In this document: positions 17,303 to 23,129 of the stretch, piece by piece | How the letters are laid out: every line of letters starts with the position of its first letter | How positions within the stretch are numbered: position 1 is the first letter of the stretch | Source of the DNA: Bacteroidota bacterium | Lineage (GTDB): Bacteria; Bacteroidota; Bacteroidia; Chitinophagales; Chitinophagaceae | NCBI GenBank assembly: GCA_023433345.1 | Contig: JAEZDA010000023.1 | Span: 1-23,129 of the forward strand | Length of the DNA stretch: 23,129 bases | Reading direction: 5' to 3' | Translations under genes and position numbers: made by a program | Notes under the pieces: generated by a model | The model's input: the letters and a program-made list of their open reading frames with translations, nothing else | What the model was told of the DNA's origin: nothing | The model's database searches: none

Positions 17303-17860
17303 ATGGCAAAGATGAAAGACAATAATGCCACCCACGGCATTAGAGGCAAAGTAAACCAGTTCGTTTACAGCCAACGGTTCGGGGAAACCCTAGTGTCAAA
17401 ACCTCCCATCAGAACTGCACCTTACACTGATGAGCAGAAACAAGTGCAGTCAGTTTTTAAACGCGGAGTATTGTATGCAAGATCCGTTTTAATGGATGCA
17501 GCTATCCGCGAAGCTTACAAACAAAAGGCCCGCAGGGGAGTATCGCCCTTCAACATGGCGGTGGCAGACTTCTGCAAAGGTCCGGAGATCGTAAGCATAG
17601 ATCTCTCCAACATCGGCACTGCGCCGGGCGGTAGCATCAGCTCCGTTGCTTTGGACAACTTCAAAGTGCAAAGCGTAAAGGTGAGCATTCATGCAGCCGA
17701 CGGCTCGGAAGTAGAAAGCGGCCAGGCCGTGCAACAAGCCGATGGTTTAACATGGGTGTACACCACCACTTCGGCCGGTGCACACAATGCAGGCAATAAG
17801 GTAAGCATCACCGCTACCGATGTGCCGGGTAATTCAATTGTTGATGAAATAACAATTTAA
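17303..17860 (+). CDS. Bacteroidota-type conserved protein of unknown function
   Basis: 185 aa from the ATG at 17303. An upstream TTG in frame at 17273 would add ten residues, but the ATG fits the family start MAKxKxN better. The N-terminal half (1-~90) is basic and contains GIRGKVNQFVYSQRFGET and VSKPP, then YTDEQKQVQSVFKRGV and a helical stretch ending FNMAVADFCKGP. The C-terminal half (~95-185) looks like an all-beta Ig-like domain: VKVSIHAADGSEVESGQA, then WVYTTT and ISITATD-like strands. I recall this two-part layout from hypothetical proteins in Flavobacteriia and Chitinophagia; no function is known to me. There is no signal peptide. The gene is more GC-rich than the pair upstream, stands alone, and has its own terminator. 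Confidence 0.75.
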   Translation: MAKMKDNNATHGIRGKVNQFVYSQRFGETLVSKPPIRTAPYTDEQKQVQSVFKRGVLYARSVLMDAAIREAYKQKARRGVSPFNMAVADFCKGPEIVSIDLSNIGTAPGGSISSVALDNFKVQSVKVSIHAADGSEVESGQAVQQADGLTWVYTTTSAGAHNAGNKVSITATDVPGNSIVDEITI

Positions 17861-17884
17861 TCTATGGGGAGACCTTTACACTGA

Positions 17885-17920
17885 AAGCCCTCGAAGTAAT
17901 TCGGGGGCTTCTTTATTTAT
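17885..17920 (+). terminator. Terminator-like hairpin after the conserved hypothetical gene
   Basis: An 11-bp stem with one G-T wobble (AAGCCCTCGAA at 17885-17895 with TTCGGGGGCTT at 17900-17910) closes a GTAA loop. A T-rich tail broken by A residues follows. It starts 24 bases after the stop codon. Confidence 0.75.
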
Positions 17921-17944
17921 TTATTTTACTTCGCGAAATACATG

Positions 17945-18045
17945 CGTGGAGCTGCAAACAGCTCCACGGTTACTTTTTTTGCTGGTCCAAAAAAAGTAAC
18001 CAAAAAAAAGACCTTTCCGCCCGCCCATTACGGCCGGCGGGCGGG
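17945..18045. repeat. Three consecutive hairpins
   Basis: Hairpin 1 is CGTGGAGCTG (17945-17954) with CAGCTCCACG (17959-17968), 10 bp, CAAA loop. Hairpin 2 is GTTACTTTTTTTG (17969-17981) with CAAAAAAAGTAAC (17988-18000), 13 bp, 6-nt loop, starting on the very next base. Hairpin 3 is CCGCCCGCC (18017-18025) with GGCGGGCGG (18036-18044). All stems are perfect. No gene is visible; a frame that crosses the region is not protein-like. Confidence 0.85.
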
Positions 18046-18101
18046 TAGCTTTGATCAACATTTGTGCATAGTGGTGCCGTGCATCCGATCCATAATTATT
18101 C

Positions 18102-18466
18102 GCGCTATCTGCGGTGCATTGAATCTGCGCCAGTCTGCGGGAAACATGCGGTGCGAAGCAAAAGTTCCCGCAGATCGTCGCAGATTATTCAACCTTAAGT
18201 TTTTTATTCCGATAATTCAATGCGCAGATTTACGCAAATTAAATCGGCGCTATCTGCGGTGCATTGAATCTGCGCCAGTCTGCGGGAAACATCCGGTGCG
18301 AAGCAATAGTTCCCACAGATCGTCGCAGATTTTCCAACCTTTAATTTTTGATTCAATAGTCTAATGCGCAGATTTACGCAAATCCAATCAGCGGGAATCT
18401 GCGGTGTATTGAATCTGCATATCTCTGCGGGAAACGTCCGGTGCGAAGTAGAGGTTCCCGCAAACA
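18102..18466. repeat. Tandem ~145-nt TCTGCG palindromic element (2.5 units)
   Basis: Units begin at 18102, 18247 and 18391 (periods 145 and 144); the third stops near 18466. Each opens with ATCTGCGGTG(C/T)ATTGAA, repeats TCTGCG twice more, and continues with inverted CGCAGA words ending in GCGCAGATTTACGCA. In unit 1 TCTGCGGGAA (18134-18143) pairs exactly with TTCCCGCAGA (18165-18174), and the outer ATCTGCGGTGCATTGAA pairs with TTCAATGCGCAGATTT. Each full unit can thus fold as one long imperfect hairpin. Frames across it have no recognisable protein. Confidence 0.85.
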
Positions 18467-18469
18467 GTT

Positions 18470-18632
18470 ATGAGTTTTGGGTTTTGAGAAGTGGGTAATC
18501 TTATTCCAGATTCATTTCACGCAAAGACGCGGGAGAGGTAGTGAGTTTTGGGTTTTGAGTAGCGAGTGATCATTCAACATCCGTCATTCACAATTCAACA
18601 TTAATTAATTTATAATCTAAAATTTATAATTT
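18470..18632. repeat. Short phrase repeats: TGAGTTTTGGGTTTTGAG and others
   Basis: TGAGTTTTGGGTTTTGAG occurs at 18470-18487 and 18542-18559. A CGCAAAG-type word (TTCACGCAAAGACGCGGG) lies at 18516-18533. An AT-rich block at 18583-18632 shares AAAATTTATAATT and ATTCAACATT with the rpoC leader. No gene is seen. Confidence 0.65.
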
Positions 18633-18639
18633 AGAATTT

Positions 18640-18780
18640 CATCCAGTGCGATGCAGAGGTTCCCGCAGATAGTCGCGGATTGTTCAATCTAGAACTTTTT
18701 GATTCAATAGTTCAACGCGCAGATTTGGGCAAAATTACGTTTGCTGATTTCACACAAAGCCGCAAAGGAAAATGCAAAGG
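18640..18780. repeat. Partial TCTGCG element followed by the CGCAAAG word
   Basis: This is the second half of the ~145-nt element (GAGGTTCCCGCAGATAGTCG... to GCGCAGATTT at 18716), joined to AAAATTACGTTTGCTGATTT (18731-18750) and a CGCAAAG word to 18780. The same order occurs at 20491-20546. The part from 18704 overlaps the 3' end of the minus-strand gene. Confidence 0.75.
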
Positions 18781-19516
18781 AGCGGCGAAGATTAACCTTA
18801 AAATACTTCCTTACATCAGTGTACTTGTACTTGATTTTGATTTCAGGATTAAAAGCTTTGATCGCATTTGGCAGGCTGCACTTATCGATGATCTCGACGC
18901 GATCAGGATAGAGTGCGAATGAGGAGAGATTGAATGATTCCTCGCAGGAGTTGTATTGTTCCAGCACCCATTGATAAGTTTCATCATCGAAATCGGATTT
19001 GAGGTCCAACTTCAACTTTTTTAACTCAGCTCGTTGCTCATCATACTGTTTATCTTTTTCAGCAAACACATGTTTTCGGAATTCACCGGTGGTGTCAACG
19101 ATGTCGTTCAAAGAAAGATACTTCCCCGTTTTTAGAGAATAAGTAAAATAGTCCGTCCACCCGGTACAATATGCACCACACAATTCCGCGCTGATGTTGA
19201 GTGATAACAGGCCATTCTTTAAATAAGTCACTTCAAAATCAAGAAAGGAGATCTGGTTGCCAGACCATTTTATCAAAGTGGAGTCTGTAGGTAAGCTAAC
19301 AAATTCATTGTTTGTGAACCTGTTCTTTAAATCGTAATTAATTAGCTTGTCGATCGAATCCTTGCCCGTTTTAACCACAGGAAACTTTAGCTGCGGTGAA
19401 CCTGGCCTTTCCTTTTCTGGCAGTTTGAGCGTATCAATACGCACTGATTGAGCAAAAGAGCTAAGTTGAATGCTTAATAAAATAGACAGAGCCAATACCT
19501 TCATCCCGATGCGCAT
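18704..19516 (-). CDS. Secreted DUF3298-like protein with repeat-derived C-terminus
   Basis: About 270 aa from the ATG at 19516 (MRIGMKVLALSILL), with an alternative ATG at 19504. An in-frame ATG at 19570 is rejected because it overlaps the upstream gene and would put 22 residues before the signal peptide. The signal peptide ends at SSFAQS. The body has LSLNISAELCGAYCTGWTDY, GKYLSLNDIVD and FALYPDRVEIID...IKIKYKYTDVRKYF. This resembles the DUF3298 / RsiV-PdaC C-terminal fold of envelope proteins; the match is by pattern and moderate. The function is unknown. After KYFKVN the last ~25 residues (RRSFAFSFAALCEISKRNF...) are translated from the dispersed CGCAAAG/TCTGCG repeat, so the native C-terminus was probably replaced. 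It lies 37 bases after the PKD lipoprotein gene and is probably co-transcribed with it. Confidence 0.75.
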   Translation of the reverse strand: MRIGMKVLALSILLSIQLSSFAQSVRIDTLKLPEKERPGSPQLKFPVVKTGKDSIDKLINYDLKNRFTNNEFVSLPTDSTLIKWSGNQISFLDFEVTYLKNGLLSLNISAELCGAYCTGWTDYFTYSLKTGKYLSLNDIVDTTGEFRKHVFAEKDKQYDEQRAELKKLKLDLKSDFDDETYQWVLEQYNSCEESFNLSSFALYPDRVEIIDKCSLPNAIKAFNPEIKIKYKYTDVRKYFKVNLRRSFAFSFAALCEISKRNFAQICALNY

Positions 19517-19553
19517 ATATTGAAAATAGTTGGTGACGAACGCATATTCCTTT

Positions 19554-20150
19554 CTATGGAATGATAACATTTACTGATGCGGTATCTGCTCCTCCACCTG
19601 AAGTTGTTATGAGTGTTACTAAATAGTTGCCTGGATTAAAATAAGCATGGTGTAAAACAGCAGAGTCATTCACCACAGTAATGCCTTCTCCAAAATTCCA
19701 GGAGTTGCTGGTGGCGTTTGTAGAGTTGTTTGTAAAGGTGACAACATAAGGATAGCTTGGAGAAAGCGAATAAGTAAAACTTGCATCGTTAGGGTCTGTC
19801 ATTCCTGTTCTCAAACTTGCACCGACGGCCATCGTAACAATATCTTGCTGACCCATGTTGTTCGTTGTGGTAAGCATTACATTATAAACACCCTCTGTGT
19901 AATATTCATGAACTGGATTGGCAAGGGTTGAGGTGTTGTTACTTCCAGATGCGGGATCGCCGAAGTTCCAAAAATATGAAACGATGGGGTTAGCGCCTGT
20001 AGAAGTTGAAATGAATGTGGCCACGATCGGGAAGGAGGCTTTCTTGGTGTATGAGAAATCCGCCACAGGAGGATCCACATTGGTGGTTTCTGATTTTTCA
20101 CAACTGCCAAGGGTCATTAGCATAAAGCCGGAGAGTATTAGCTCTTTCAT
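19554..20150 (-). CDS. PKD-domain lipoprotein
   Basis: 198 aa. The N-terminus MKELILSGFMLMTLGSCEKS has a lipobox (LGSC) with the lipidated Cys at 17, so it should be anchored in an outer or inner membrane leaflet. Two PKD domains follow: ~27-112 with YFWNFGDP and VHEYYTEGVYNVMLTTTN, and ~119-198 with NSWNFGEG and HHAYFNPGNYLVTLIT. PKD domains are Ig-like folds for protein or glycan contacts on the cell surface. There is no T9SS sorting domain and no catalytic domain. It is the first gene of a two-gene minus-strand unit with the secreted DUF3298-like protein. The unit is bracketed on both sides by repeat blocks in the same orientation. A candidate promoter lies just upstream. Confidence 0.85.
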   Translation of the reverse strand: MKELILSGFMLMTLGSCEKSETTNVDPPVADFSYTKKASFPIVATFISTSTGANPIVSYFWNFGDPASGSNNTSTLANPVHEYYTEGVYNVMLTTTNNMGQQDIVTMAVGASLRTGMTDPNDASFTYSLSPSYPYVVTFTNNSTNATSNSWNFGEGITVVNDSAVLHHAYFNPGNYLVTLITTSGGGADTASVNVIIP

Positions 20151-20168
20151 TACGCTTGTTTTATTGAT

Positions 20169-20198
20169 GAAAGTTAGATTTCATTCTTCATAATTCAA
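20169..20198 (-). promoter_or_regulatory. Candidate promoter for the PKD lipoprotein operon
   Basis: On the minus strand TTG (20198-20196) is followed after 19 bases by TAACTTTC (20176-20169), a seven-of-eight match to TAnnTTTG at the expected spacing. It lies 18 bases before the ATG, which would leave a very short leader. Confidence 0.35.
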
Positions 20199-20252
20199 TA
20201 TTTTTTCATGAAGGACCAGGAGTACCAAGGGATCAATCATCTCAACGATGAG

Positions 20253-20560
20253 TTCACGCAAAGGCGCAAAGGAAATGCAAAGACAAAAGCAGTTATAAGT
20301 TATGGGTTTTGGGTCGTGGGTAGTTTATCATTTCACGCTAGGCGCAAAGAAAAACGAAGAAGCAAATCCGCGCGATTCTGCGGTGTATTAAATTTGCGAT
20401 TATCTGCGGGAAACATTTGGTTCGAAACAGAGGTTTCCGTAGATCGTCGCAGATTATTCAACTTTAAGTTTCTTATTTTGATAGTTCAAGGCGCAGATTG
20501 ACGCAAAATTACGTTTGCCGATTTCACGCAATGGCGAAAAGGAAATTCTAAGAAGCGAAA
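20253..20560. repeat. Second TCTGCG/CGCAAAG repeat block
   Basis: The order is: a CGCAAAG word (20253-20282), a TATGGGTTTTGGGTCGTGGG phrase, a second CGCAAAG word (20332-20359), one copy of the ~145-nt TCTGCG element (about 20364-20508), then AAAATTACGTTTGCCGATTT and a degraded CGCAAAG word. In the element ATCTGCGGGAAAC (20402-20414) still pairs with GTTTCCGTAGAT, one changed pair being kept as a G-T wobble. No gene is seen in 20151-20593; frames across it repeat the artefactual peptides of the first block. Confidence 0.8.
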
Positions 20561-20593
20561 TCAGTTTTGAGTTAAGAACAAATGGTTCTCATG

Positions 20594-20620
20594 AAAAAGG
20601 GCAGCCTTTTCAGGCCACCC
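20594..20620 (-). terminator. Rho-independent terminator of the SUMF1-T9SS operon
   Basis: On the minus strand GGGTGGCC (20620-20613) pairs with GGCTGCCC (20606-20599), 8 bp with two adjacent G-T wobbles, around a TGAAAA loop. Five Ts follow (20598-20594). It lies 35 bases after the stop of the T9SS protein gene. Confidence 0.75.
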
Positions 20621-20654
20621 TTAGTGGAACGACTCCCTATGAAAAAAACCATCC

Positions 20655-21581
20655 TCAATTACTTTTTACAAATCGAATGAACATCGGTTGGTTTTTGATC
20701 ACAAATCGGAGATAATAAACTCCGGCAGGAAGAACTGCAACATCAACAGCATTCTTTTGTGAAGCTTTAATTGAGAAACGCTTCAAGAGTTTCCCCGCCG
20801 CATCAAATATCGCAGCAGGGAAATTGTCTTCATCACTGCTCTCCGGAAAGGAGATGTAAAGCACCTCTGCTGTAGGGTTTGGATAAACGGACCAGTTAGT
20901 TTCCAGTGAATTTACCAGGAGAGCAATGTTGCTGTATGTGAATGACCGATCAATGTCAACCATCTTCAATCGGTAAAAGTTGTTTCCGTTGAATGGCTCT
21001 TCAACTCTAAAGGAATAATCAGCACCGGAAGTATTGGAACCCTGTGCTGAAGTGATAGTTACAACTTCAAAGTTTCGTCCGTTCTGAGATCGCTCCAATT
21101 CATAGTGCATGGTGTTGATCTCTGAAGCAGACCTCCATTTAATGAGATGCCCGCTCCCGAAGTGCTGGGCAGTGAAGTTGATTAGCTCCACCGGCAGGGG
21201 ACCAAGTGGCAATACAACAGCATGCCAGCCGTCGCCTCCGCCTCCCAAGAAGATATTGTTGGGAAGAGCGTTGTTGGTATTGAATGAAAAGCCATCTCCT
21301 TCGCCACCTGAATAAATGGGATTGGGGATGGATACGTTGGCAGCGTAAGATTCGCCGTCGCCTGCGCCGCCCAAATAAATTGAATTGGCCGGGGTGGGAT
21401 TTGCGGAGTTGGAAAATCCATCGCCATGCCCGCCTGCAAAGATATTTGTAGAAGCTATCAGCCAGGCGGAGTTGCTTGTGCCATCACCGGGCCCACCCAT
21501 GAATATGCTATTGTTGGGTGGCTGGGCTTTTATGCACACGGCAAGGAACGTAAACAGCAGCAATGAAATATATTGTTTCAT
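20655..21581 (-). CDS. T9SS cargo protein with five GGxGDG repeats
   Basis: 308 aa. The signal peptide MKQYISLLLFTFLAVCIKAQ is followed by five repeats with exact 21-residue spacing: GGPGDG (29-34), GGHGDG (50-55), GGAGDG (71-76), GGEGDG (92-97) and GGGGDG (113-118), most preceded by an N-x-I(F/Y) word. LPVELINFTA (~130-140) then starts the beta-rich module common before T9SS tails (IKWRSASEINTMHYELERS). The type A sorting domain is WSVYPNPTAEVLYISF, AAGKLLKRF, LPAGVYYLRF and a final FVKSN. The gly/asp repeat resembles calcium-binding turn repeats but is not the RTX nonapeptide; any binding role is inference. It lies 50 bases after the SUMF1-like gene and is closed by a terminator, so the two form an operon. 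Confidence 0.87.
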   Translation of the reverse strand: MKQYISLLLFTFLAVCIKAQPPNNSIFMGGPGDGTSNSAWLIASTNIFAGGHGDGFSNSANPTPANSIYLGGAGDGESYAANVSIPNPIYSGGEGDGFSFNTNNALPNNIFLGGGGDGWHAVVLPLGPLPVELINFTAQHFGSGHLIKWRSASEINTMHYELERSQNGRNFEVVTITSAQGSNTSGADYSFRVEEPFNGNNFYRLKMVDIDRSFTYSNIALLVNSLETNWSVYPNPTAEVLYISFPESSDEDNFPAAIFDAAGKLLKRFSIKASQKNAVDVAVLPAGVYYLRFVIKNQPMFIRFVKSN

Positions 21582-21631
21582 GTAGTTGAATTAATTCTTG
21601 AAAAGGAAAGGCTGCATGGAGAGCCGAATTG

Positions 21632-23020
21632 CTATTCTCCGGTTCTCACTCCTCTTCCCCCCAGATATCCATTTGCAGGAATCACATTCAGGGGCCAGTA
21701 AACACGGTCGCTCACCTGCAATTGCGCGGGTGCGTCACCAAACCCGCCACCTCTTTGAATTATATTGTTATTATTGGTAGCTGAAGGCCAGCCTGTAGTA
21801 TTCGCTTCACTGTTAGCATTGAGTACACCGTCGCCATGCAACCCTGTATATCCTCTTCCTTCATTTCCCGCCCAAACTGCCAGTTCCTGCACGTTTCCGC
21901 TAAGGTCCATTACTCCATAGAATGAGCCCCCGCTTTGCGTGCGGTTTGTACTGGCAGTAGCGAGCGCTCCGCAACGGTACGGTGTTCCGGGTCCGCCTGC
22001 ATAGTTCGCATTGCCGGAAAGCCATGTTTCTGTAGAGGTGCCGATATCCTGTCCATTTGAGATGGGTGCAATGGTAGTATTGCCCCATGCGAATTCAAGG
22101 GGAGAGGGCGTATTGCTTCCGCCGCGGCAGGCTTTTTCATATTCAAACTCCGTCATGGGGCGCATAGCGGCCCAGTCTAACCAGGCCAGAACATTAGCCG
22201 CTGAAAAGCTGTGGGCGGCGCGCTCTGGTTCTGTAACTGTCATGTTAGGAACACTGCCCGTGGCGCCGATATTATTGCGCGCAGTAGCACTTGTTTGATC
22301 CAGGGTATTCAGGAAGTCAAGGTATTGTTGCTTGCTGAATTCGTACTTTATCATCCAATATGCATTGAAGCCTTTCGGGTATGCGGCAGGGATAGTGCCA
22401 CTGTTTGTAAAATTTGAAGCAGCATACAAATTGCCTGCAGCCGTGCCACAGGTTATAGCATTTTCACTGGTTACAGGGAACCACGTATCTACCGCGCCAT
22501 CTCTGAATTTATTTGATTCGGCAGAAGAATTTCCAAGGTTGAATGAGCCTTGCGGAATGTAAACCATTTCCACGGCATACACTTTTACTTCCACATTCTC
22601 ATTGTCCAAAACGCCATCTGCGCCGTAGTTCCAGCGCAGTGATGCATTTGCATAATTAACATCGCCAATACCGTTGGCACTTCTGTAAATAAAAGCGCCT
22701 TTACCATCGGCGGTGGGTTGAAGTGTACTTCCTGCAGGTGCGCTTTGTCCAGTTGCATTTAAAGTTGCATGCAACCAAACCGAGGTGCTTTGTTTTCTGT
22801 ATTTCACAAATATCCAGCAGCCATCGTAATTTGATTCATTGGTGTTGGTGCGCCAACTGTTCTTCCAGTTGATACTAAATTGAACATTGTTAAAGTGCGT
22901 GTTTAATGGTCCCGCAGTTGTTTGATTAATCAGAGATACATTAGTAACCAAAACGTCGTTGGCATGTGTAAGGCCTGCGCATAGAACGGACAGGCAAATA
23001 ATCATCGTGATCTTTTTCAT
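21632..23020 (-). CDS. Secreted formylglycine-generating-enzyme-like (SUMF1) protein, no catalytic Cys
   Basis: 462 aa. The signal peptide MKKITMIICLSVLCAGLTHA is followed by a ~130-residue N-terminal domain (NDVLVTNVSLINQTTAG...), then an FGE-sulfatase/SUMF1 fold from ~150: VEMVYIPQGSFNLGN, YWMIKYEFSKQQYLDFLN, RPMTEFEYEKACRGG, GVMDLSGNVQELA and GGRGVRTG. In true FGEs the catalytic cysteines lie in the C-terminal segment after the RGGS word. Here that segment (from RGGGFGDAP to the end) has no Cys, so sulfatase-activating chemistry is unlikely. Non-catalytic SUMF1 folds are known in Bacteroidota, for example GldJ and GldK of gliding motility/T9SS. The gene opens a two-gene unit with the GGxGDG T9SS protein. 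The ATG at 23020 is set by the signal peptide; GGAG upstream may serve as a weak RBS on the complementary reading. Confidence 0.88.
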   Translation of the reverse strand: MKKITMIICLSVLCAGLTHANDVLVTNVSLINQTTAGPLNTHFNNVQFSINWKNSWRTNTNESNYDGCWIFVKYRKQSTSVWLHATLNATGQSAPAGSTLQPTADGKGAFIYRSANGIGDVNYANASLRWNYGADGVLDNENVEVKVYAVEMVYIPQGSFNLGNSSAESNKFRDGAVDTWFPVTSENAITCGTAAGNLYAASNFTNSGTIPAAYPKGFNAYWMIKYEFSKQQYLDFLNTLDQTSATARNNIGATGSVPNMTVTEPERAAHSFSAANVLAWLDWAAMRPMTEFEYEKACRGGSNTPSPLEFAWGNTTIAPISNGQDIGTSTETWLSGNANYAGGPGTPYRCGALATASTNRTQSGGSFYGVMDLSGNVQELAVWAGNEGRGYTGLHGDGVLNANSEANTTGWPSATNNNNIIQRGGGFGDAPAQLQVSDRVYWPLNVIPANGYLGGRGVRTGE

Positions 23021-23042
23021 ATAAGGAGATAATTTTATGGAG

Positions 23043-23050
23043 CAAATTTA
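23043..23050 (-). promoter_or_regulatory. TAnnTTTG element upstream of the SUMF1-like gene
   Basis: The minus strand reads TAAATTTG, an exact match to the Bacteroidota -7 consensus, 22 bases before the ATG. No -33 TTTG is seen at normal spacing. Confidence 0.4.
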
Positions 23051-23084
23051 TCTTCCTGAAAAATCGTGTATATACCGTCTGGAG

Positions 23085-23129
23085 GGTAGTTGGTAGTTTG
23101 AAGTTGGTAGTTGGTTGTGGGTCGTGGGT
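23085..23129. repeat. GGTAGTTGGTAG phrase repeat at the window edge
   Basis: GGTAGTTGGTAG-type words repeat up to the window end, finishing in GTGGGTCGTGGGT. The complementary phrase (GACTACGAACTACCGACTAC) lies before the helicase gene at 13848, and GGGTCGTGGGT also occurs at 20311-20321. Confidence 0.6.

Noticed and set aside
17942..18364. 140-codon plus-strand frame
   Set aside because: It runs through hairpins and the tandem TCTGCG element; its repeated peptides come from the repeat, not from a protein family.
20208..20501. 97-codon plus-strand frame beginning MKDQEYQGINHLNDE
   Set aside because: Most of it is translated repeat and the same peptide words appear in the 18.1-kb block; only the first ~15 codons are not repeat, too little to support a gene.
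20694..21530. RTX calcium-binding repeats in the GGxGDG protein
   Set aside because: RTX repeats are nonapeptides (GGxGxDxUx); here the period is 21 residues and the Asp lies one position earlier, so the match is only partial.

Overview
The window looks like chromosomal DNA of a Bacteroidota bacterium, probably Chitinophagales/Chitinophagaceae. The evidence is: RpoB (1269 aa) and RpoC (1430 aa) sequences of Bacteroidota type; two secreted proteins ending in type IX secretion (T9SS) sorting domains; a TAnnTTTG promoter element before rpoB; little Shine-Dalgarno use; and many low-complexity intergenic 'phrase' repeats of a kind I associate with this phylum.

Layout, left to right. (1) 1-2981: the 3' part of a large T9SS cargo protein with seven ~74-aa InlB-B-like repeats and four PKD-like domains, closed by a strong terminator. 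(2) 3084-4019: a secreted PAP2-family phosphatase. (3) 4020-4518: no gene; GC-rich hairpins, twelve 8-nt tandem units, then a promoter element and a foldable leader. (4) 4519-12717: rpoB and rpoC, separated by a 32-nt near-perfect palindrome and closed by a terminator. The ribosomal protein genes usually found upstream (rplKAJL) are absent. (5) 12718-13881: repeats around a four-helix-bundle suffix gene on the minus strand that is broken by one in-frame TAG. (6) 13882-17162: a PIF1/RecD2-like SF1B helicase, a decayed YgjP-type metallopeptidase that I reconstructed across a frameshift, and two unrecognised genes, the second apparently frameshifted near its end. (7) 17303-17860: a Bacteroidota-type conserved protein of unknown function with a terminator. 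(8) 17945-18780 and 20253-20560: two blocks of structured repeats in the same orientation, bracketing a minus-strand pair (PKD lipoprotein and a secreted DUF3298-like protein). (9) 20594-23050: a minus-strand operon of a secreted formylglycine-generating-enzyme-like protein without the catalytic cysteines and a T9SS cargo protein with five exact 21-aa GGxGDG repeats.

rpoB/rpoC are housekeeping genes. The rest is accessory: secreted or surface proteins at both ends and a decaying, possibly defence-related stretch in the middle. The least explained signal is the ~145-nt TCTGCG element. It is self-complementary, tandem in one block and repeated in the other, always followed by the same second word, and it appears to have supplied the last ~25 codons of one gene. 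No tRNA, rRNA, CRISPR array or complete transposon was seen.
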